A stretch of DNA of 38,430 nt from Sulfuricurvum sp. (lineage in GTDB: Bacteria; Campylobacterota; Campylobacteria; Campylobacterales; Sulfurimonadaceae), in assembly GCF_022759005.1 (NCBI RefSeq), contig NZ_JAEMQA010000101.1, forward strand, positions 1-38,430, read 5' to 3'. Positions 10,017 through 19,500 of this stretch are shown in pieces. Numbering within the stretch: the stretch's first letter is position 1; every line of letters starts with the position of its first letter. The notes beneath the pieces were generated by a model that was not told the DNA's origin, ran no database searches, and was given only the letters and a program-made list of their open reading frames with translations. Made by a program: the position numbers and the translations under genes.

Positions 10017-11138
10017 TTGTCTGATTTTACCCTTGTTTTGCTTGCAGCAGGCAACTCAACCCGTTTTAAAGTTCCGGTAAAAAAACAATGGCTCCGTATC
10101 GGGCATGATCCTTTATGGTTTTATGTTACTAACCGTATCAAAGCCTCTATGGCCGATGTTCCTATTATTCTCGCCGCTCACCCCGATGAAATCCCATTTA
10201 TGCGTACTATGTGTGATTTTACGATCGTTGAGGGGGGCAGCACCCGACAGCAATCGCTCAAAAATGCCCTCAAAGAAGTTCATACCCCTTATGTCCTTGT
10301 AACAGATATTGCCCGTGCCTGTATCGATCCTTCACTGATTGAACGATTGCTCGCGTCCAAAGGTTCTGCCGATGTTATCGTTCCAGCATTAGACATTCAT
10401 GACACGGTTGTTTATGGAGATGCGACAATTGCGCGGGAGCAAGTCAAACGGATTCAAACACCGCAGCTTTCCCGCACCGATATTCTTCGAAATGCCTTAG
10501 AAACGGATGAAGAGTATACCGATGAGAGCAGTGCAATCGTCGCATTCGGAGGGACACGCCGATTTGTAAACGGCGATGAACGTGCAACCAAGATTACCCA
10601 TGCGGGCGATACGGCAGGGCTAGAGTGTCTTCTCCCCCCTTCAACCATGACATTTACCGGCAACGGATTTGATGTACACGGTTTCGAAGATAACAAACCC
10701 ATGGTACTCGGCGGGGTGAGCATCGATAGTCCCTTTGGGTTCAAAGCGCACAGTGACGGCGATGTCGCTATTCATGCCCTTATCGATGCACTGCTTGGAG
10801 CGGCATGCCTAGGAGACATCGGGATGCTTTTTCCCGATACGGATACAACATATAAAGATATCGATTCCAAAGAGTTATTGCGTCTATGTGTGCAAAAGCT
10901 TCACCATTTCGGGTTTGTGATTGCCCATGCCGATGTGACGATTATTGCGCAAACACCGAAAGTTGCCGCATACAAAAATGCGATGCGTCAAACATTGGCA
11001 TCAATCATGCTTATTCCTGCATCACGGGTCAATGTTAAAGCGACTACAACGGAACATTTGGGCTTTATCGGACGCAAAGAAGGAGTCGGCGTCTTGGCTA
11101 CAGCCTCAGTACACTATTTTGATTGGAAAAACGGATGA
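10017..11138 (+). CDS. ispDF: IspDF, bifunctional 2-C-methyl-D-erythritol 4-phosphate cytidylyltransferase / 2-C-methyl-D-erythritol 2,4-cyclodiphosphate synthase
   Basis: It catalyses two non-consecutive MEP-pathway steps for isoprenoid synthesis. The N-terminal IspD part has LVLLAAGNSTRF (CTP-binding) and HDTVVYGD. The C-terminal IspF part begins near GNGFDVHGF, with the metal-binding DVH pair, AHSDGDVAIHALIDALLGAA and FPDTD. The fusion is established for Campylobacterota and alphaproteobacteria. I choose TTG at 10017 (373 aa): AGGA sits 6 bases upstream and homologues begin at this SDFTLVLLAAG stretch. Its TGA overlaps the ATG of the next gene (ATGA), so the downstream regulator is translationally coupled. 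Confidence 0.96.
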   Translation: MSDFTLVLLAAGNSTRFKVPVKKQWLRIGHDPLWFYVTNRIKASMADVPIILAAHPDEIPFMRTMCDFTIVEGGSTRQQSLKNALKEVHTPYVLVTDIARACIDPSLIERLLASKGSADVIVPALDIHDTVVYGDATIAREQVKRIQTPQLSRTDILRNALETDEEYTDESSAIVAFGGTRRFVNGDERATKITHAGDTAGLECLLPPSTMTFTGNGFDVHGFEDNKPMVLGGVSIDSPFGFKAHSDGDVAIHALIDALLGAACLGDIGMLFPDTDTTYKDIDSKELLRLCVQKLHHFGFVIAHADVTIIAQTPKVAAYKNAMRQTLASIMLIPASRVNVKATTTEHLGFIGRKEGVGVLATASVHYFDWKNG

Positions 11139-12022
11139 ATATTCTCATTATCGAAAACGAAATTTACTTAGCGCAAAGTATCGCCTCCAAACTAAGCGAT
11201 CTAAGTCACAACTGCGATATTTCAAGCTCCACGAAAGAAGGTTTGCGCGGGTTGCCGTATGATGTCGTCCTCCTCTCGACCAATATTAGCGGTCAAGATA
11301 TTTATCCTGTCATCGAAGCGTATAAAGATGCCGTTGTTATCTTGATGGTCAGCTATGTGAGTAACGATACGGTATCCAAGCCTCTCGCCGCGGGAGCCAA
11401 AGACTATATTCTCAAACCCTTTATGATCGAAGAACTCATCCGTAAAATCCAACATTTTCAAAATCACGAACGTCTTCGCCGACAAAACCAAACGTATGAA
11501 CGTTACCTTACCCATACGTTTAATGCGATCAACGTGGATGAGGATTTAGACAAAACCGAGCTTCCCCTCTTCATCTGCAGCGGCTACCAAAAATATGCCG
11601 ACGCATTCGCATTCCGCTATGCGGCACACCACGATAAAACACTCCAATTCATTTCTCTTTCCTCCGCCAAAGCGTTCAGTGATATTGCGGCACAAAGTGA
11701 TGATTCCATTCTCTTTATCACCGATTTTCAAAATCTCAAAAAATCGGATCAGAAACCGTTTTACGAATTGATCGGCGGCAAAAAATGTATCGTTTCGAGC
11801 ACTGAACCGATCGATAACCCTCCATTCAAATTGATCGAGATTGAAAGCGACAATAACCTCTTCGACCAAGGTGAAATTTTACCGATTGAAGAGTATGTCA
11901 AATACATTATGATCCATTTCCAAAACCGCTTTCCGGATACCGAACTCTCCAAAAAATTAGGAATCTCACGCAAAAGCTTATGGGAAAAGAGAAAGAAATA
12001 TGGCATCGTCAAGAAAAAATAG
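11135..12022 (+). CDS. Atypical response-regulator-like protein: pseudo-receiver plus C-terminal Fis-type HTH
   Basis: The protein is 296 aa from the ATG overlapping the ispDF stop. The N-terminus folds like a receiver (MNILIIENE, then KDYILKPF with Lys94). The phospho-acceptor position reads YDVVLLSTN, so Ser48 replaces Asp, and the acidic pocket is Glu-Asn-Glu. The central part (about 140-255) has no Walker motifs but sits where an NtrC-type AAA+ domain would be. The last about 30 residues (ELSKKLGISRKSLWEKRKKYG) resemble the Fis-type helix-turn-helix of NtrC regulators. It looks like an NtrC-class regulator reduced to pseudo-receiver, remnant and HTH, unlikely to use canonical phosphorylation or to activate sigma-54. 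Its 3' end overlaps sat by 23 bases. Target genes are unknown. Confidence 0.75.
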   Translation: MNILIIENEIYLAQSIASKLSDLSHNCDISSSTKEGLRGLPYDVVLLSTNISGQDIYPVIEAYKDAVVILMVSYVSNDTVSKPLAAGAKDYILKPFMIEELIRKIQHFQNHERLRRQNQTYERYLTHTFNAINVDEDLDKTELPLFICSGYQKYADAFAFRYAAHHDKTLQFISLSSAKAFSDIAAQSDDSILFITDFQNLKKSDQKPFYELIGGKKCIVSSTEPIDNPPFKLIEIESDNNLFDQGEILPIEEYVKYIMIHFQNRFPDTELSKKLGISRKSLWEKRKKYGIVKKK

Positions 12023-13190
12023 AGCTCTTTTCATCGACCAAGAGGCGGTTTCCGCCCTCACATTGCTCAAAGCGGGGATGCTCAGTCCCGTAACGGCACT
12101 AATGAACGAAGCACAAAGCAAAGAGGTCCTTAGCAGCGGTATGTTCATGGGGAAAACCTTCCCGTTTCCTCTCATCCTCTCTCCGAGCGGGAAAGTCAAT
12201 GAAACCATTTTAACGACTGCCCAAAAAGGTGAGATTCTCGATCTGATTTGTGATGGCACTTTTATCGGAGAACTGTGTGTCGATGAAGTCTATCCTATCG
12301 ATCCGTGTGAACGGCTGCGCCAGATTTACGGCACCGAAGATCTCTCTCATCCGGGGGTCAGTGCGACCTATAAGCGTCTCGGAAAATACGCGATCTGCGG
12401 TGATTATTCGATTGATCTCTCTCCAATACAATCACTGCAAAACATGATTGCCGAAGCAAAAGAGCAAATCGGAGCCCAACATACAACGGCGATGTTTATG
12501 GCAGCCAATCCGCTTCATCGCGCACATGAACGCCTCATCCGACAAAGCTTGGAAAGAACTGATCTGATCGTCATCTTCTTGCATAAGCCCTACAATTCAG
12601 CCGATTTGAAATACGAGCTTCGCCATCAGGCACTCCAATATTTCATCGATAACTTCTTACCGTGCAACCGCGCCGTCATCGTACCGCTGGAGAGCAGCTA
12701 TATTTTTGCGGGAAGCAACGAAGTCATTCTCGATGCGATCGTCGCGAAAAACTACGGTTGCGATCGTCTGATGATCGGTCAAAATCATGCCGGAATCGGA
12801 ATGTACTACGATCACAATGCCAACAAGTCAATCGTGGATCGTCTCGTCGGAATCGATATCGAAGTAGGAATGTCCAGCGAATACGTCTATTGTAATCAAT
12901 GCAAAACACTCGTCAGCGTTCAAACCTGCCCTCACGGCCATCACCATCACATTTCTTATCATTCCGAATCGATCTTGGAGCTTATGCAGCAGGGGCTTCT
13001 CCCTCCGGCTGTTTTAGTGAGAAAAGAGATCTCTGCGATGATTGTCTCCTCACTCCATCCCAACCGATTCAAGAATCTCTCAAAGCTCTACTATGACATT
13101 ATGCCCGTCAAAGGTCTTCTCGAAGAGCACACCGAAAAAGATTTCTACGTCGAGCTCATGCGCTTATACCAAACAACATCTTTAAACTGA
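12000..13190 (+). CDS. ATP-sulfurylase (Sat)-like protein with altered sulfate-binding motif
   Basis: The 396 aa align along their length with dissimilatory-type ATP sulfurylase: N-terminal PUA-like part (LTLLKAGMLSPVTALMN), GTEDLSHPGVSATYKRLG, the nucleotidyl-transferase HRAHE motif (173-177), a GxxHAG loop and a C-terminal CNQC...CPHG zinc-type segment followed by SESILELMQQGLLPP. The family signature QTRNPxHRAHE reads FMAANPLHRAHE here (about 166-177), so the sulfate-contacting Gln and Arg are absent, and GRDHAG reads GQNHAG (260-265). The ATP-handling His residues remain. It is therefore a Sat homologue with doubtful activity on sulfate. It could be a nucleotidyltransferase with a different oxyanion or a divergent lineage. 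ATG at 12000, overlapping the upstream gene; followed 8 bases later by pgpA. Confidence 0.8.
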   Translation: MASSRKNRALFIDQEAVSALTLLKAGMLSPVTALMNEAQSKEVLSSGMFMGKTFPFPLILSPSGKVNETILTTAQKGEILDLICDGTFIGELCVDEVYPIDPCERLRQIYGTEDLSHPGVSATYKRLGKYAICGDYSIDLSPIQSLQNMIAEAKEQIGAQHTTAMFMAANPLHRAHERLIRQSLERTDLIVIFLHKPYNSADLKYELRHQALQYFIDNFLPCNRAVIVPLESSYIFAGSNEVILDAIVAKNYGCDRLMIGQNHAGIGMYYDHNANKSIVDRLVGIDIEVGMSSEYVYCNQCKTLVSVQTCPHGHHHHISYHSESILELMQQGLLPPAVLVRKEISAMIVSSLHPNRFKNLSKLYYDIMPVKGLLEEHTEKDFYVELMRLYQTTSLN

Positions 13191-13198
13191 GGAATTTA

Positions 13199-13708
13199 AT
13201 GAACTGGTTTTTTCTCACCGTCGGATACAGCGGTCTTTTTCCCAAAGCTCCCGGAACCATGGGAACGATCGCCGCGCTTCCTTTAGGCGTTGCAATTCTC
13301 CTCTACTTTGGACCGCAAACGCTGTTTATGGCAACCATTTTGATCACGCTGATCGCGATCAAAGCGATCGACAAACACGAAAGCATCGTCAATAAACATG
13401 ATGACAGTCGTATCGTTATCGATGAGCTGGTCGGAATGTGGTTCGCCCTCTCTATTGCACCCGGAATCAGATTTGATCTCACAGAGCTGATGGCATGGAC
13501 GAACGGTATCGCGCTTCAAATTGTGATGAGTTTTATCTTTTTTCGCCTCTACGACATCAAAAAACCCTCGATTATCGGTCGGATTGATCGCGAAACCAAA
13601 GGAGGGCTTGGAGTTATGGGTGATGATATCATTGCTGGATTTGCTGCCGGTATCTCCTCTGCAATTGTTTGGCAAATTCTCCTCAAAAGCGGATTACTCT
13701 TTTTATAA
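13199..13708 (+). CDS. pgpA: PgpA, phosphatidylglycerophosphatase A
   Basis: This inner-membrane enzyme dephosphorylates phosphatidylglycerol phosphate to phosphatidylglycerol. The 169 aa have the family motifs PKAPGTMGT near residue 16, DDSRIVIDELVGMW in the middle and MGDDIIAGFAAG near the C-terminus, with several hydrophobic segments. GAGGAA lies just before the ATG, and the gene follows the Sat-like gene by 8 bases as the last gene of the ispDF operon. The 149 bases after it contain a short TTCCC/GGGAA hairpin and no gene I can support. Confidence 0.93.
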   Translation: MNWFFLTVGYSGLFPKAPGTMGTIAALPLGVAILLYFGPQTLFMATILITLIAIKAIDKHESIVNKHDDSRIVIDELVGMWFALSIAPGIRFDLTELMAWTNGIALQIVMSFIFFRLYDIKKPSIIGRIDRETKGGLGVMGDDIIAGFAAGISSAIVWQILLKSGLLFL

Positions 13709-13857
13709 CCTTTTTCCCTTTGTTGGGAATCATCTTTATATTTCCTTAATACTGTAACGATTTCTTTGACATCCTCTTGATATCGCACGTCTTACAATAA
13801 AAACTCCAAACTTCCATCAAAGGGTTCTTATGACGTTTACCATGTCACAGATAAACG

Positions 13858-14349
13858 TTAAATCATCATGGGTTCATCAGTCGGTTCGATCTCTTCGAAA
13901 TCCAATACTATCTGATCCAATATTTTTTGCGTCTGTTTTATTTTATCAATGTTTTCATCAAAGATCCCCTTTGACGCCGGAAATGCTTCGGAAAGCTCTT
14001 GATAAATCAAAATACGTCCGCCGAAATGGCGATTGAATTCATCAAAGGCACGGCGCAGATACTCTTTTGAGGTCGTATGACGGAAAAGTGCTTTGATCAT
14101 TTTTTTACGCTCTTTGATCGGAATCGATTCATCGATCGCTTCAGCCACACGCTTGATGTCCAAACGAGACAAATAAGCACCGCAATGGTAAGGGGCTAAA
14201 AGTTTATCGGCCAGCTCTTCGACAAATCCGGGAACCGGTTCTTCGCCATTCTCATCCTCACTGTTTGTTTCACAACTTCCGGTATCGCATTTTTCGCGAA
14301 CAAATTGATCAAACTCAGCTCGCAGGGTGCTAAAATCGTTATCTTTCAT
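13858..14349 (-). CDS. Unknown acidic protein, last gene of the molybdoenzyme operon
   Basis: I do not recognise this 163-aa protein. It is acidic and soluble, without signal peptide or membrane segment. The N-terminal third has a C-x5-C pair (KCDTGSCE) followed by an acidic linker. The rest is predicted largely helical (VEELADKLLAPYHCGAYLSRLDIKRVAEAID). The start overlaps the upstream AroE-like gene by 11 bases, with GGAG upstream, so translation is coupled. The operon position suggests an accessory or maturation role for the molybdoenzyme, possibly a chaperone or metal-binding factor. That is inference from context only. Confidence 0.65.
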   Translation of the reverse strand: MKDNDFSTLRAEFDQFVREKCDTGSCETNSEDENGEEPVPGFVEELADKLLAPYHCGAYLSRLDIKRVAEAIDESIPIKERKKMIKALFRHTTSKEYLRRAFDEFNRHFGGRILIYQELSEAFPASKGIFDENIDKIKQTQKILDQIVLDFEEIEPTDEPMMI

Positions 14350-14788
14350 TCTTTTCTCCTCGTATTAAATCATAAAAATAGCGGCAATGTGAGCGCAACG
14401 CAATATCATCTGCAAAATCGTTACTCTCGGCATATCGCTCCAGCGCTTCTGGCATGATAAGTTCTCCGTTCAAACGCCCCTCTTCTATCCAAATCAGATC
14501 TACCAACCCTTGTTCTTTTGCATTTTCGGAAACCGAATCAACCAACGTTATCGCCTCTTCTTGATATTCCGAAGCGATAACTGCACCGCTGAGTTTTGAG
14601 CTGCGCATTTGAGAGAGGGTAAAAACAACATCATCACTCCGAATATTCATCGGAATAACCATGGCATTGACTCCGTTTTCTTTGAATAATTTGTTCACCG
14701 TCGATGAAAAACGGCTACTATGTGCCTCTTCGGCAATGTAGCCGAATAATCTGGTCTCTACCGTAATTGAATTATCGTTATTCATCAT
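14339..14788 (-). CDS. Stand-alone protein resembling the N-terminal (substrate-binding) domain of shikimate dehydrogenase AroE, catalytic residues lost
   Basis: The 149-aa protein shows an AroE-N-like progression: RLFGYIAEEAHSSRFSSTVN aligns with the xxFGxPIxHSxSPxIHN start of AroE. KLSGAVIASEYQEEAI aligns with the GxNVTxPxKEEA stretch, and WIEEGRLNGE aligns with the L..DGRLxGDNTDG end of the domain. The catalytic Lys is Gln here, the Asp of DNTDG is missing, and no Rossmann NADP domain follows. It cannot be a working shikimate dehydrogenase. The ATG overlaps the TGA of the polyferredoxin gene. A ligand-binding or assembly role in the molybdoenzyme operon is inferred. The fold assignment is by eye. 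Confidence 0.6.
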   Translation of the reverse strand: MMNNDNSITVETRLFGYIAEEAHSSRFSSTVNKLFKENGVNAMVIPMNIRSDDVVFTLSQMRSSKLSGAVIASEYQEEAITLVDSVSENAKEQGLVDLIWIEEGRLNGELIMPEALERYAESNDFADDIALRSHCRYFYDLIRGEKNER

Positions 14789-15882
14789 GAATTAAGCCCC
14801 CATAATTCCATCGCTTCCTCCTCTTCCAGTCGGCATCGTCGACAAATTTTTTCATCCCCGACCGAACTAAATATCAATCCGCATTCATCGCAACGGCGTA
14901 CCGAAAAAGTAATCATATTTTGAACGGTCGGTTCATACCACTCTTTGAGATTATATGAAGTGGATACGCTAAGTGCATCACTCTCACATACATCATGACA
15001 CAAATGGCATTTGACGCACAAAAACGGATCAAAATCGATTTTTGAACTGCGCATATCCGATGTCAAAGCGCCCGTAGGGCAAATGCGATAACAGAGTTCG
15101 CATGCCGTGCATTTTGACTCATCCATCAACTTTTGAGACGTAAAGGAGATCATCTGCGCATCCACCACGTGATATACGGAAGGTTTTTCAAACCTTTTTA
15201 ATGCGGTAAAAAAGAGTTTTCGCCGATCGGTAATCTTTTTCGTTCGTAACTCCTGCGTATGGCTGCTGTCTGTTGAATACGTCATAAACTCATCGGTACT
15301 CAGCCGTACCTCCCGCTCAAAATTTTCCTTGATGACACCGATTTTATTGAGACGAAACGTCTTGAAAAAATCGCGCCGATCTTTCTCCTCTTTTGCCTCT
15401 TCTGCCGTATATCCTTCACTCACCAAATCTACACGATAAGGTGATTCAATCGCTTCGAGTGCATAATTGACATTCTCAACACGCACCAGCATATCACGCA
15501 TCACTCTCTCACCGATAGAACATTCACTACAATGCCCGATATCGAGACGAAGAGCTTTTTTCATTCCACATAATGCAATAAGATGTTCACTTCCCAGAGC
15601 AGTGATGCAGGGAATATTTTTTTGACACGAGACCAGTGTTTCATTATCGGATAAAAATGAAAAGAAAAACTCGGTCGGGCTAAAATCATCCAATCCTAGC
15701 GCTTCAGTAGGGCACGATGCAACACATCCCGCACACCCGACACACATAGCTTGATTGATCGATGGTAAACGATCCGTGATAACAATCGCATCGGTAGGGC
15801 ACACCTTTGAACAGTGTGTACATGCTGAGTTAATGCTCAGAGCACGAACACATGAAGCAGGAGACAAACTAAGCAAACCCAT
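14785..15882 (-). CDS. Polyferredoxin-like protein with four [4Fe-4S] motifs and a C-terminal zinc-ribbon-like segment
   Basis: It is predicted to be a soluble electron carrier or assembly protein. From the ATG at 15882 it has 365 aa. Two ferredoxin motifs lie near residues 11-57, the first with its leading Cys displaced (C-x9-C-x2-C-x3-CP), the second regular (CVGCAGCVASCP). A middle region carries five further cysteines (86-121). A second ferredoxin pair (CTACELCYRICP, CVKCHLCHDVC) lies near 278-309. The C-terminus has C-x2-C...C-x2-C, like a zinc ribbon. The longer ORF to 15981 is rejected because its extra 33 residues overlap torD, whose stop is 7 bases upstream of 15882. No clear ribosome-binding site precedes the start, so coupling to torD is likely. 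Confidence 0.8.
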   Translation of the reverse strand: MGLLSLSPASCVRALSINSACTHCSKVCPTDAIVITDRLPSINQAMCVGCAGCVASCPTEALGLDDFSPTEFFFSFLSDNETLVSCQKNIPCITALGSEHLIALCGMKKALRLDIGHCSECSIGERVMRDMLVRVENVNYALEAIESPYRVDLVSEGYTAEEAKEEKDRRDFFKTFRLNKIGVIKENFEREVRLSTDEFMTYSTDSSHTQELRTKKITDRRKLFFTALKRFEKPSVYHVVDAQMISFTSQKLMDESKCTACELCYRICPTGALTSDMRSSKIDFDPFLCVKCHLCHDVCESDALSVSTSYNLKEWYEPTVQNMITFSVRRCDECGLIFSSVGDEKICRRCRLEEEEAMELWGLNS

Positions 15883-15889
15883 CGTCGTC

Positions 15890-16501
15890 TTATATCGCTT
15901 GAGAGAGAGTTTCGTTATCGCCAAGGATAAATTCGAGCGCTGTCTCAGCCGCGTCATAATAGAGCGGTGTACGTGCTTCATATTTCATATTGATCAGATA
16001 CATCGGAGCCCATTTGAGCAGATGGGTATTGAGGAAACGGTGCTGAACATTTTTGAGCTCTTTAACCGCTTCATCATCGTTGAGTTCCATCGCTTTACGC
16101 TGCGCTTCACACAAATGGTGCATAAATTCCAACTCAATGCCGATATGATCTGACGATACCACACGCGCTACTTCATAATCGACCAAAAAATCGTATGCAC
16201 TGTAAAAATCAGTCACAGGGTTTGCACCCCCTGTTTCGATCATCTGATCACTACGTGTATAAAACGTCTCATAGGGAACCAGATGCAAAATCGAAAGATT
16301 GACAAAATCAGGGTTCAAATGCCCTTCGATAATCTCTTTGTTGGAATGTTTTTTACGCACTTCCCATTCGCTCCAGTGAGGAAAAAATTCTAAAACAGTC
16401 GGATCGTTTTGCAAAGTTTCTAACAACGCTTCGTCAAGTTCTTGAAGCAATATTCGTGAAAGCAACGCATATATATTGCTTCGGGCAATGATCTCATCCA
16501 T
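15890..16501 (-). CDS. TorD/DmsD-family molybdoenzyme maturation chaperone
   Basis: The 203-aa helical, soluble protein has the TorD-family marks: YALLSRILLQELD near the N-terminus, PYETFYTRSDQ in the middle, then DHIGIELEFMHHL and a C-terminal LLKWAPMYLINM helix. Such chaperones bind the Tat signal and apo-form of a specific Mo/W-bisPGD enzyme until the cofactor is inserted. The partner here is clearly the catalytic subunit encoded 91 bases upstream. The gap between them holds a strong hairpin and a possible internal promoter (TACAAT at 16533-16538), so the chaperone level may be set separately from that of the enzyme. Confidence 0.88.
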   Translation of the reverse strand: MDEIIARSNIYALLSRILLQELDEALLETLQNDPTVLEFFPHWSEWEVRKKHSNKEIIEGHLNPDFVNLSILHLVPYETFYTRSDQMIETGGANPVTDFYSAYDFLVDYEVARVVSSDHIGIELEFMHHLCEAQRKAMELNDDEAVKELKNVQHRFLNTHLLKWAPMYLINMKYEARTPLYYDAAETALEFILGDNETLSQAI

Positions 16502-16540
16502 AACAGCTAGGCCTTTTAATTGTGATAGTAGGATTGTAGC

Positions 16541-16564
16541 CTAAAGGGCTGAAATGCCCTTTAG
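16541..16564 (-). promoter_or_regulatory. Perfect hairpin between catalytic subunit and torD genes
   Basis: CTAAAGGGC and GCCCTTTAG (9-base arms) enclose a 6-base loop. No U-tract follows on the minus strand, so it is not a classical terminator. It could stabilise the 3' end of the upstream message or partly terminate it. TACAAT immediately after it could restart transcription for torD. Confidence 0.55.
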
Positions 16565-16592
16565 AAGTCCCTATTAGAAAGAGAAGAGGAGG

Positions 16593-19500
16593 TTATCCTT
16601 TGATATTGACATCGTATGCCGATGGATCGAGTTTAACCCACGGACGGAAAATGTGTTTCGGTCTGCGTAGTTTAGAATTTGAATCCAAACCGCGTGAAAG
16701 TTTGTCTCTCCACGCTTGATACACTTTGAAGTTGTTTTCATAGTTGACATAAATGTCACCGATCTTATCGCCCGCTTGCGCAGGCTCTAACAATACTTTA
16801 TGGTGCCAACAGTGCATTCCCGATACCGGATCCGGATGAGCTGCCGCAACGGCATTTTGCCATGAACCGCTCAGACCATCCCACCAAACATTTTCAGAGT
16901 CACGGTTGTACTCTGGGAAACGTTCTGCTTTAAATCCTTTGATCCCCTCGACGTATTTGAGTTTACCCTCTTTACCGTCCATTTGAATCTCAGCAACCGG
17001 AACCCCGAAGCTATTAATACCGGTGGTACCGCTGTAATCATCAATGATACTTTGCCCACCCTCTTTACCGACGTTTGCAGGAGACTCTTTGAGAAACTCT
17101 TTATTGCTTAAATCACGAGGTGCGACGCCCGGAACGACTTTCCCATCAGTTACACCGTTAGGGATAGTTACATGGTTACTCAATTTCCAGCGTCCGCCGT
17201 GGTGAGAACACGCGAGTGTACCAGGAAGAACTCCCTCGGTCGGAACCGCCATAGCCACGAAGTGTCCGCTCTCCAGTCCTGAAACCGTATCGACAATTTT
17301 GACACGGATCGCATCACCGCGTTTGAATCCGAGACGTTGTGCATCTTTGGTCGAAATCCAAATCGGATCGTGGTTTTGAGAGATCTCCATCAAATGTTTC
17401 GAATTCGCAGAACGGGTATGAATGTTATACGGCAAACGGAATACCGTATTAAGGGCAAACGAGTTCTCCTCTTTCATATAGTAATGGTTGACGTGGGAGA
17501 GAATATGAACCATCTCCTCTTTCTCTTTATCGTTACGCGGATAGATTGCCATTGCGTATTCCGGCCATTTCCATTCTTTAGCTACCCATTGGGTATAGAC
17601 ATCAAGTTTACGGGTCGGAGTGGTATATCCTTGAAGTTTTTTGCCGTCAATTTGGATACCGATTTTTTTCGAGTTCCCTTTTTCATCGACCGCACTGATA
17701 ATACCAGCTCCATCAACGCTCATAGAGGCTGCATCGTATTTGTGTTCATACGATTCTACTTTGCCCTCTTCGATTTTGAGTTCACGCTCTTGTACATCAT
17801 AAACCTTATCCTCTTCTAGCCATGCACCGTGGTCACGCATATAGGAGTAGACAGGGAATTCCTCTTTGGTATAGCGCTCATCGTTCATAACTGTCTCGTA
17901 GAGTTTCGGCAAGTTGTCACCAAACGCCGCATCGTACCACTCTGCAATGGTAACCGGTTTGCCCGGATGACGTTTGGATTCCCACATCGTACGAATATTC
18001 AAGCTGCCGTCTGGATCAATAAATGAGTGAAGAAGCTCAAACCAGAACTCATTCTCTTCCCACACTTCTCCAAGTCCCGCTTTGATGTGTGCTTCGAGGG
18101 TTGCACGGTTAGGATTTTTAGGTTTCCAGCCTGATTTTTCGAGCGCCACACGTAAAACCGGCTGACGAAACGACGTCCAACGTGCAGGCATTGTCGCTTC
18201 GGAGTGTTGATCATGTCTCTCACCCGCAAGACCCACAGGGAGGACATAGTCCATGTACCAGTTGGTTTCTGACCATACCGGAGAGAGGTTAAAGGTGAGT
18301 TCCATTTTGGACTCATCTTTAAGCACCTCAATCCAGCGGAATCCGTCCGGATTAATCCAAACCGGATTGTACATACGCGGTGCATAGACTGACAATTTCG
18401 TCGGCACTTGCAATCCACGTGCAATCCATTTTTTCTGCCACTCCGTGTCAGTAAGAAGATGCGGTAATAAAAATGACATTTCATACGTCGAAAGAGGCCA
18501 TTCCGGCGGCCATGTCAACTCATTCCATACCTTAACAGACGGAACGTCTTTGCCCGATTTACCTTGACCAACCGTAGAGCTTCCCCCTTTACCGCCAACG
18601 GAAATATCATGCCAATGGTACCAACCGGTACCTCCAACATTTCCGATAGCTCCACGTAAACCGGCAAGGAACAATACTGATTTACCAGCCATCCAACCGC
18701 CTCGATTCCCCGCAGCCGTTGCACGCCAAATATAGGTAGAGATCGCGTCACCTGCCCAGATAAACATCTCATAGAGTTTTTCGAGTTTATATGCCGGAAT
18801 ATGGGTCTCTTTTTCGGTAAATTCAAGGGTATAAGGGGCATACATCTCTTTAAGCATCCCCAAGTAACTCTCGAAATCACGCCCTTCCGGAACTTTTGAA
18901 ATATAGTTTTTTTCAACCATATAATTCAGATAGTCGGTATCCTTCATCAACGTATCCCAGTTGAACCAACGTTTAACGAACGCTTTGTTTACCAAATTAT
19001 CGTTCAAAATGCGGCTTGCCAAATAGAGATAAATAGCCGATTCAGTACCCGGCCATGGTGCCAACCAAAGATCGGCAATCCCCGCTGAGTTAGAGAGGCG
19101 CGGATCCATTACAACCAATTTCGCACCTTTTTTACGAGCATCGGCAATCATTCCGGCAGCCTGTTGAAAATAGTGCCCTGCATCCGCAGCATGCGAAGAA
19201 TTTAAGAAAATAAGTTTCGCGTTTGCCCAGTCAGGACTGGTACGGTCATCATTTACGAAATGGATCGACGGTGTACGCCCGTTTGCTGAACAAATATTGG
19301 TATGGGAGTTGTATGAATCAATCCCCATAGATTCCCATACTTTAGGGACAAATCCGTTTTCATTCGGGCGACCAACATGGTACATACACAATTTTCGTGA
19401 AAGCGGATCACCTACGCGGAGAGTATCTCCCATTTTTTTACCGATAGTGGTCATCGCTTCATCCCACGTCGTACGGATCCATTTACCCTCACCGCGTTTT

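Noticed and set aside
13833-13858. Terminator of the molybdoenzyme operon
   Set aside because: ACGTTTA and TAAACGT can pair around 12 bases, but the stem is AT-rich, overlaps the stop codon and has no T run on the minus strand.
13830-14036. 68-aa plus-strand ORF
   Set aside because: It lies mostly antisense to the last operon gene, has no ribosome-binding site and shows no recognisable motif.
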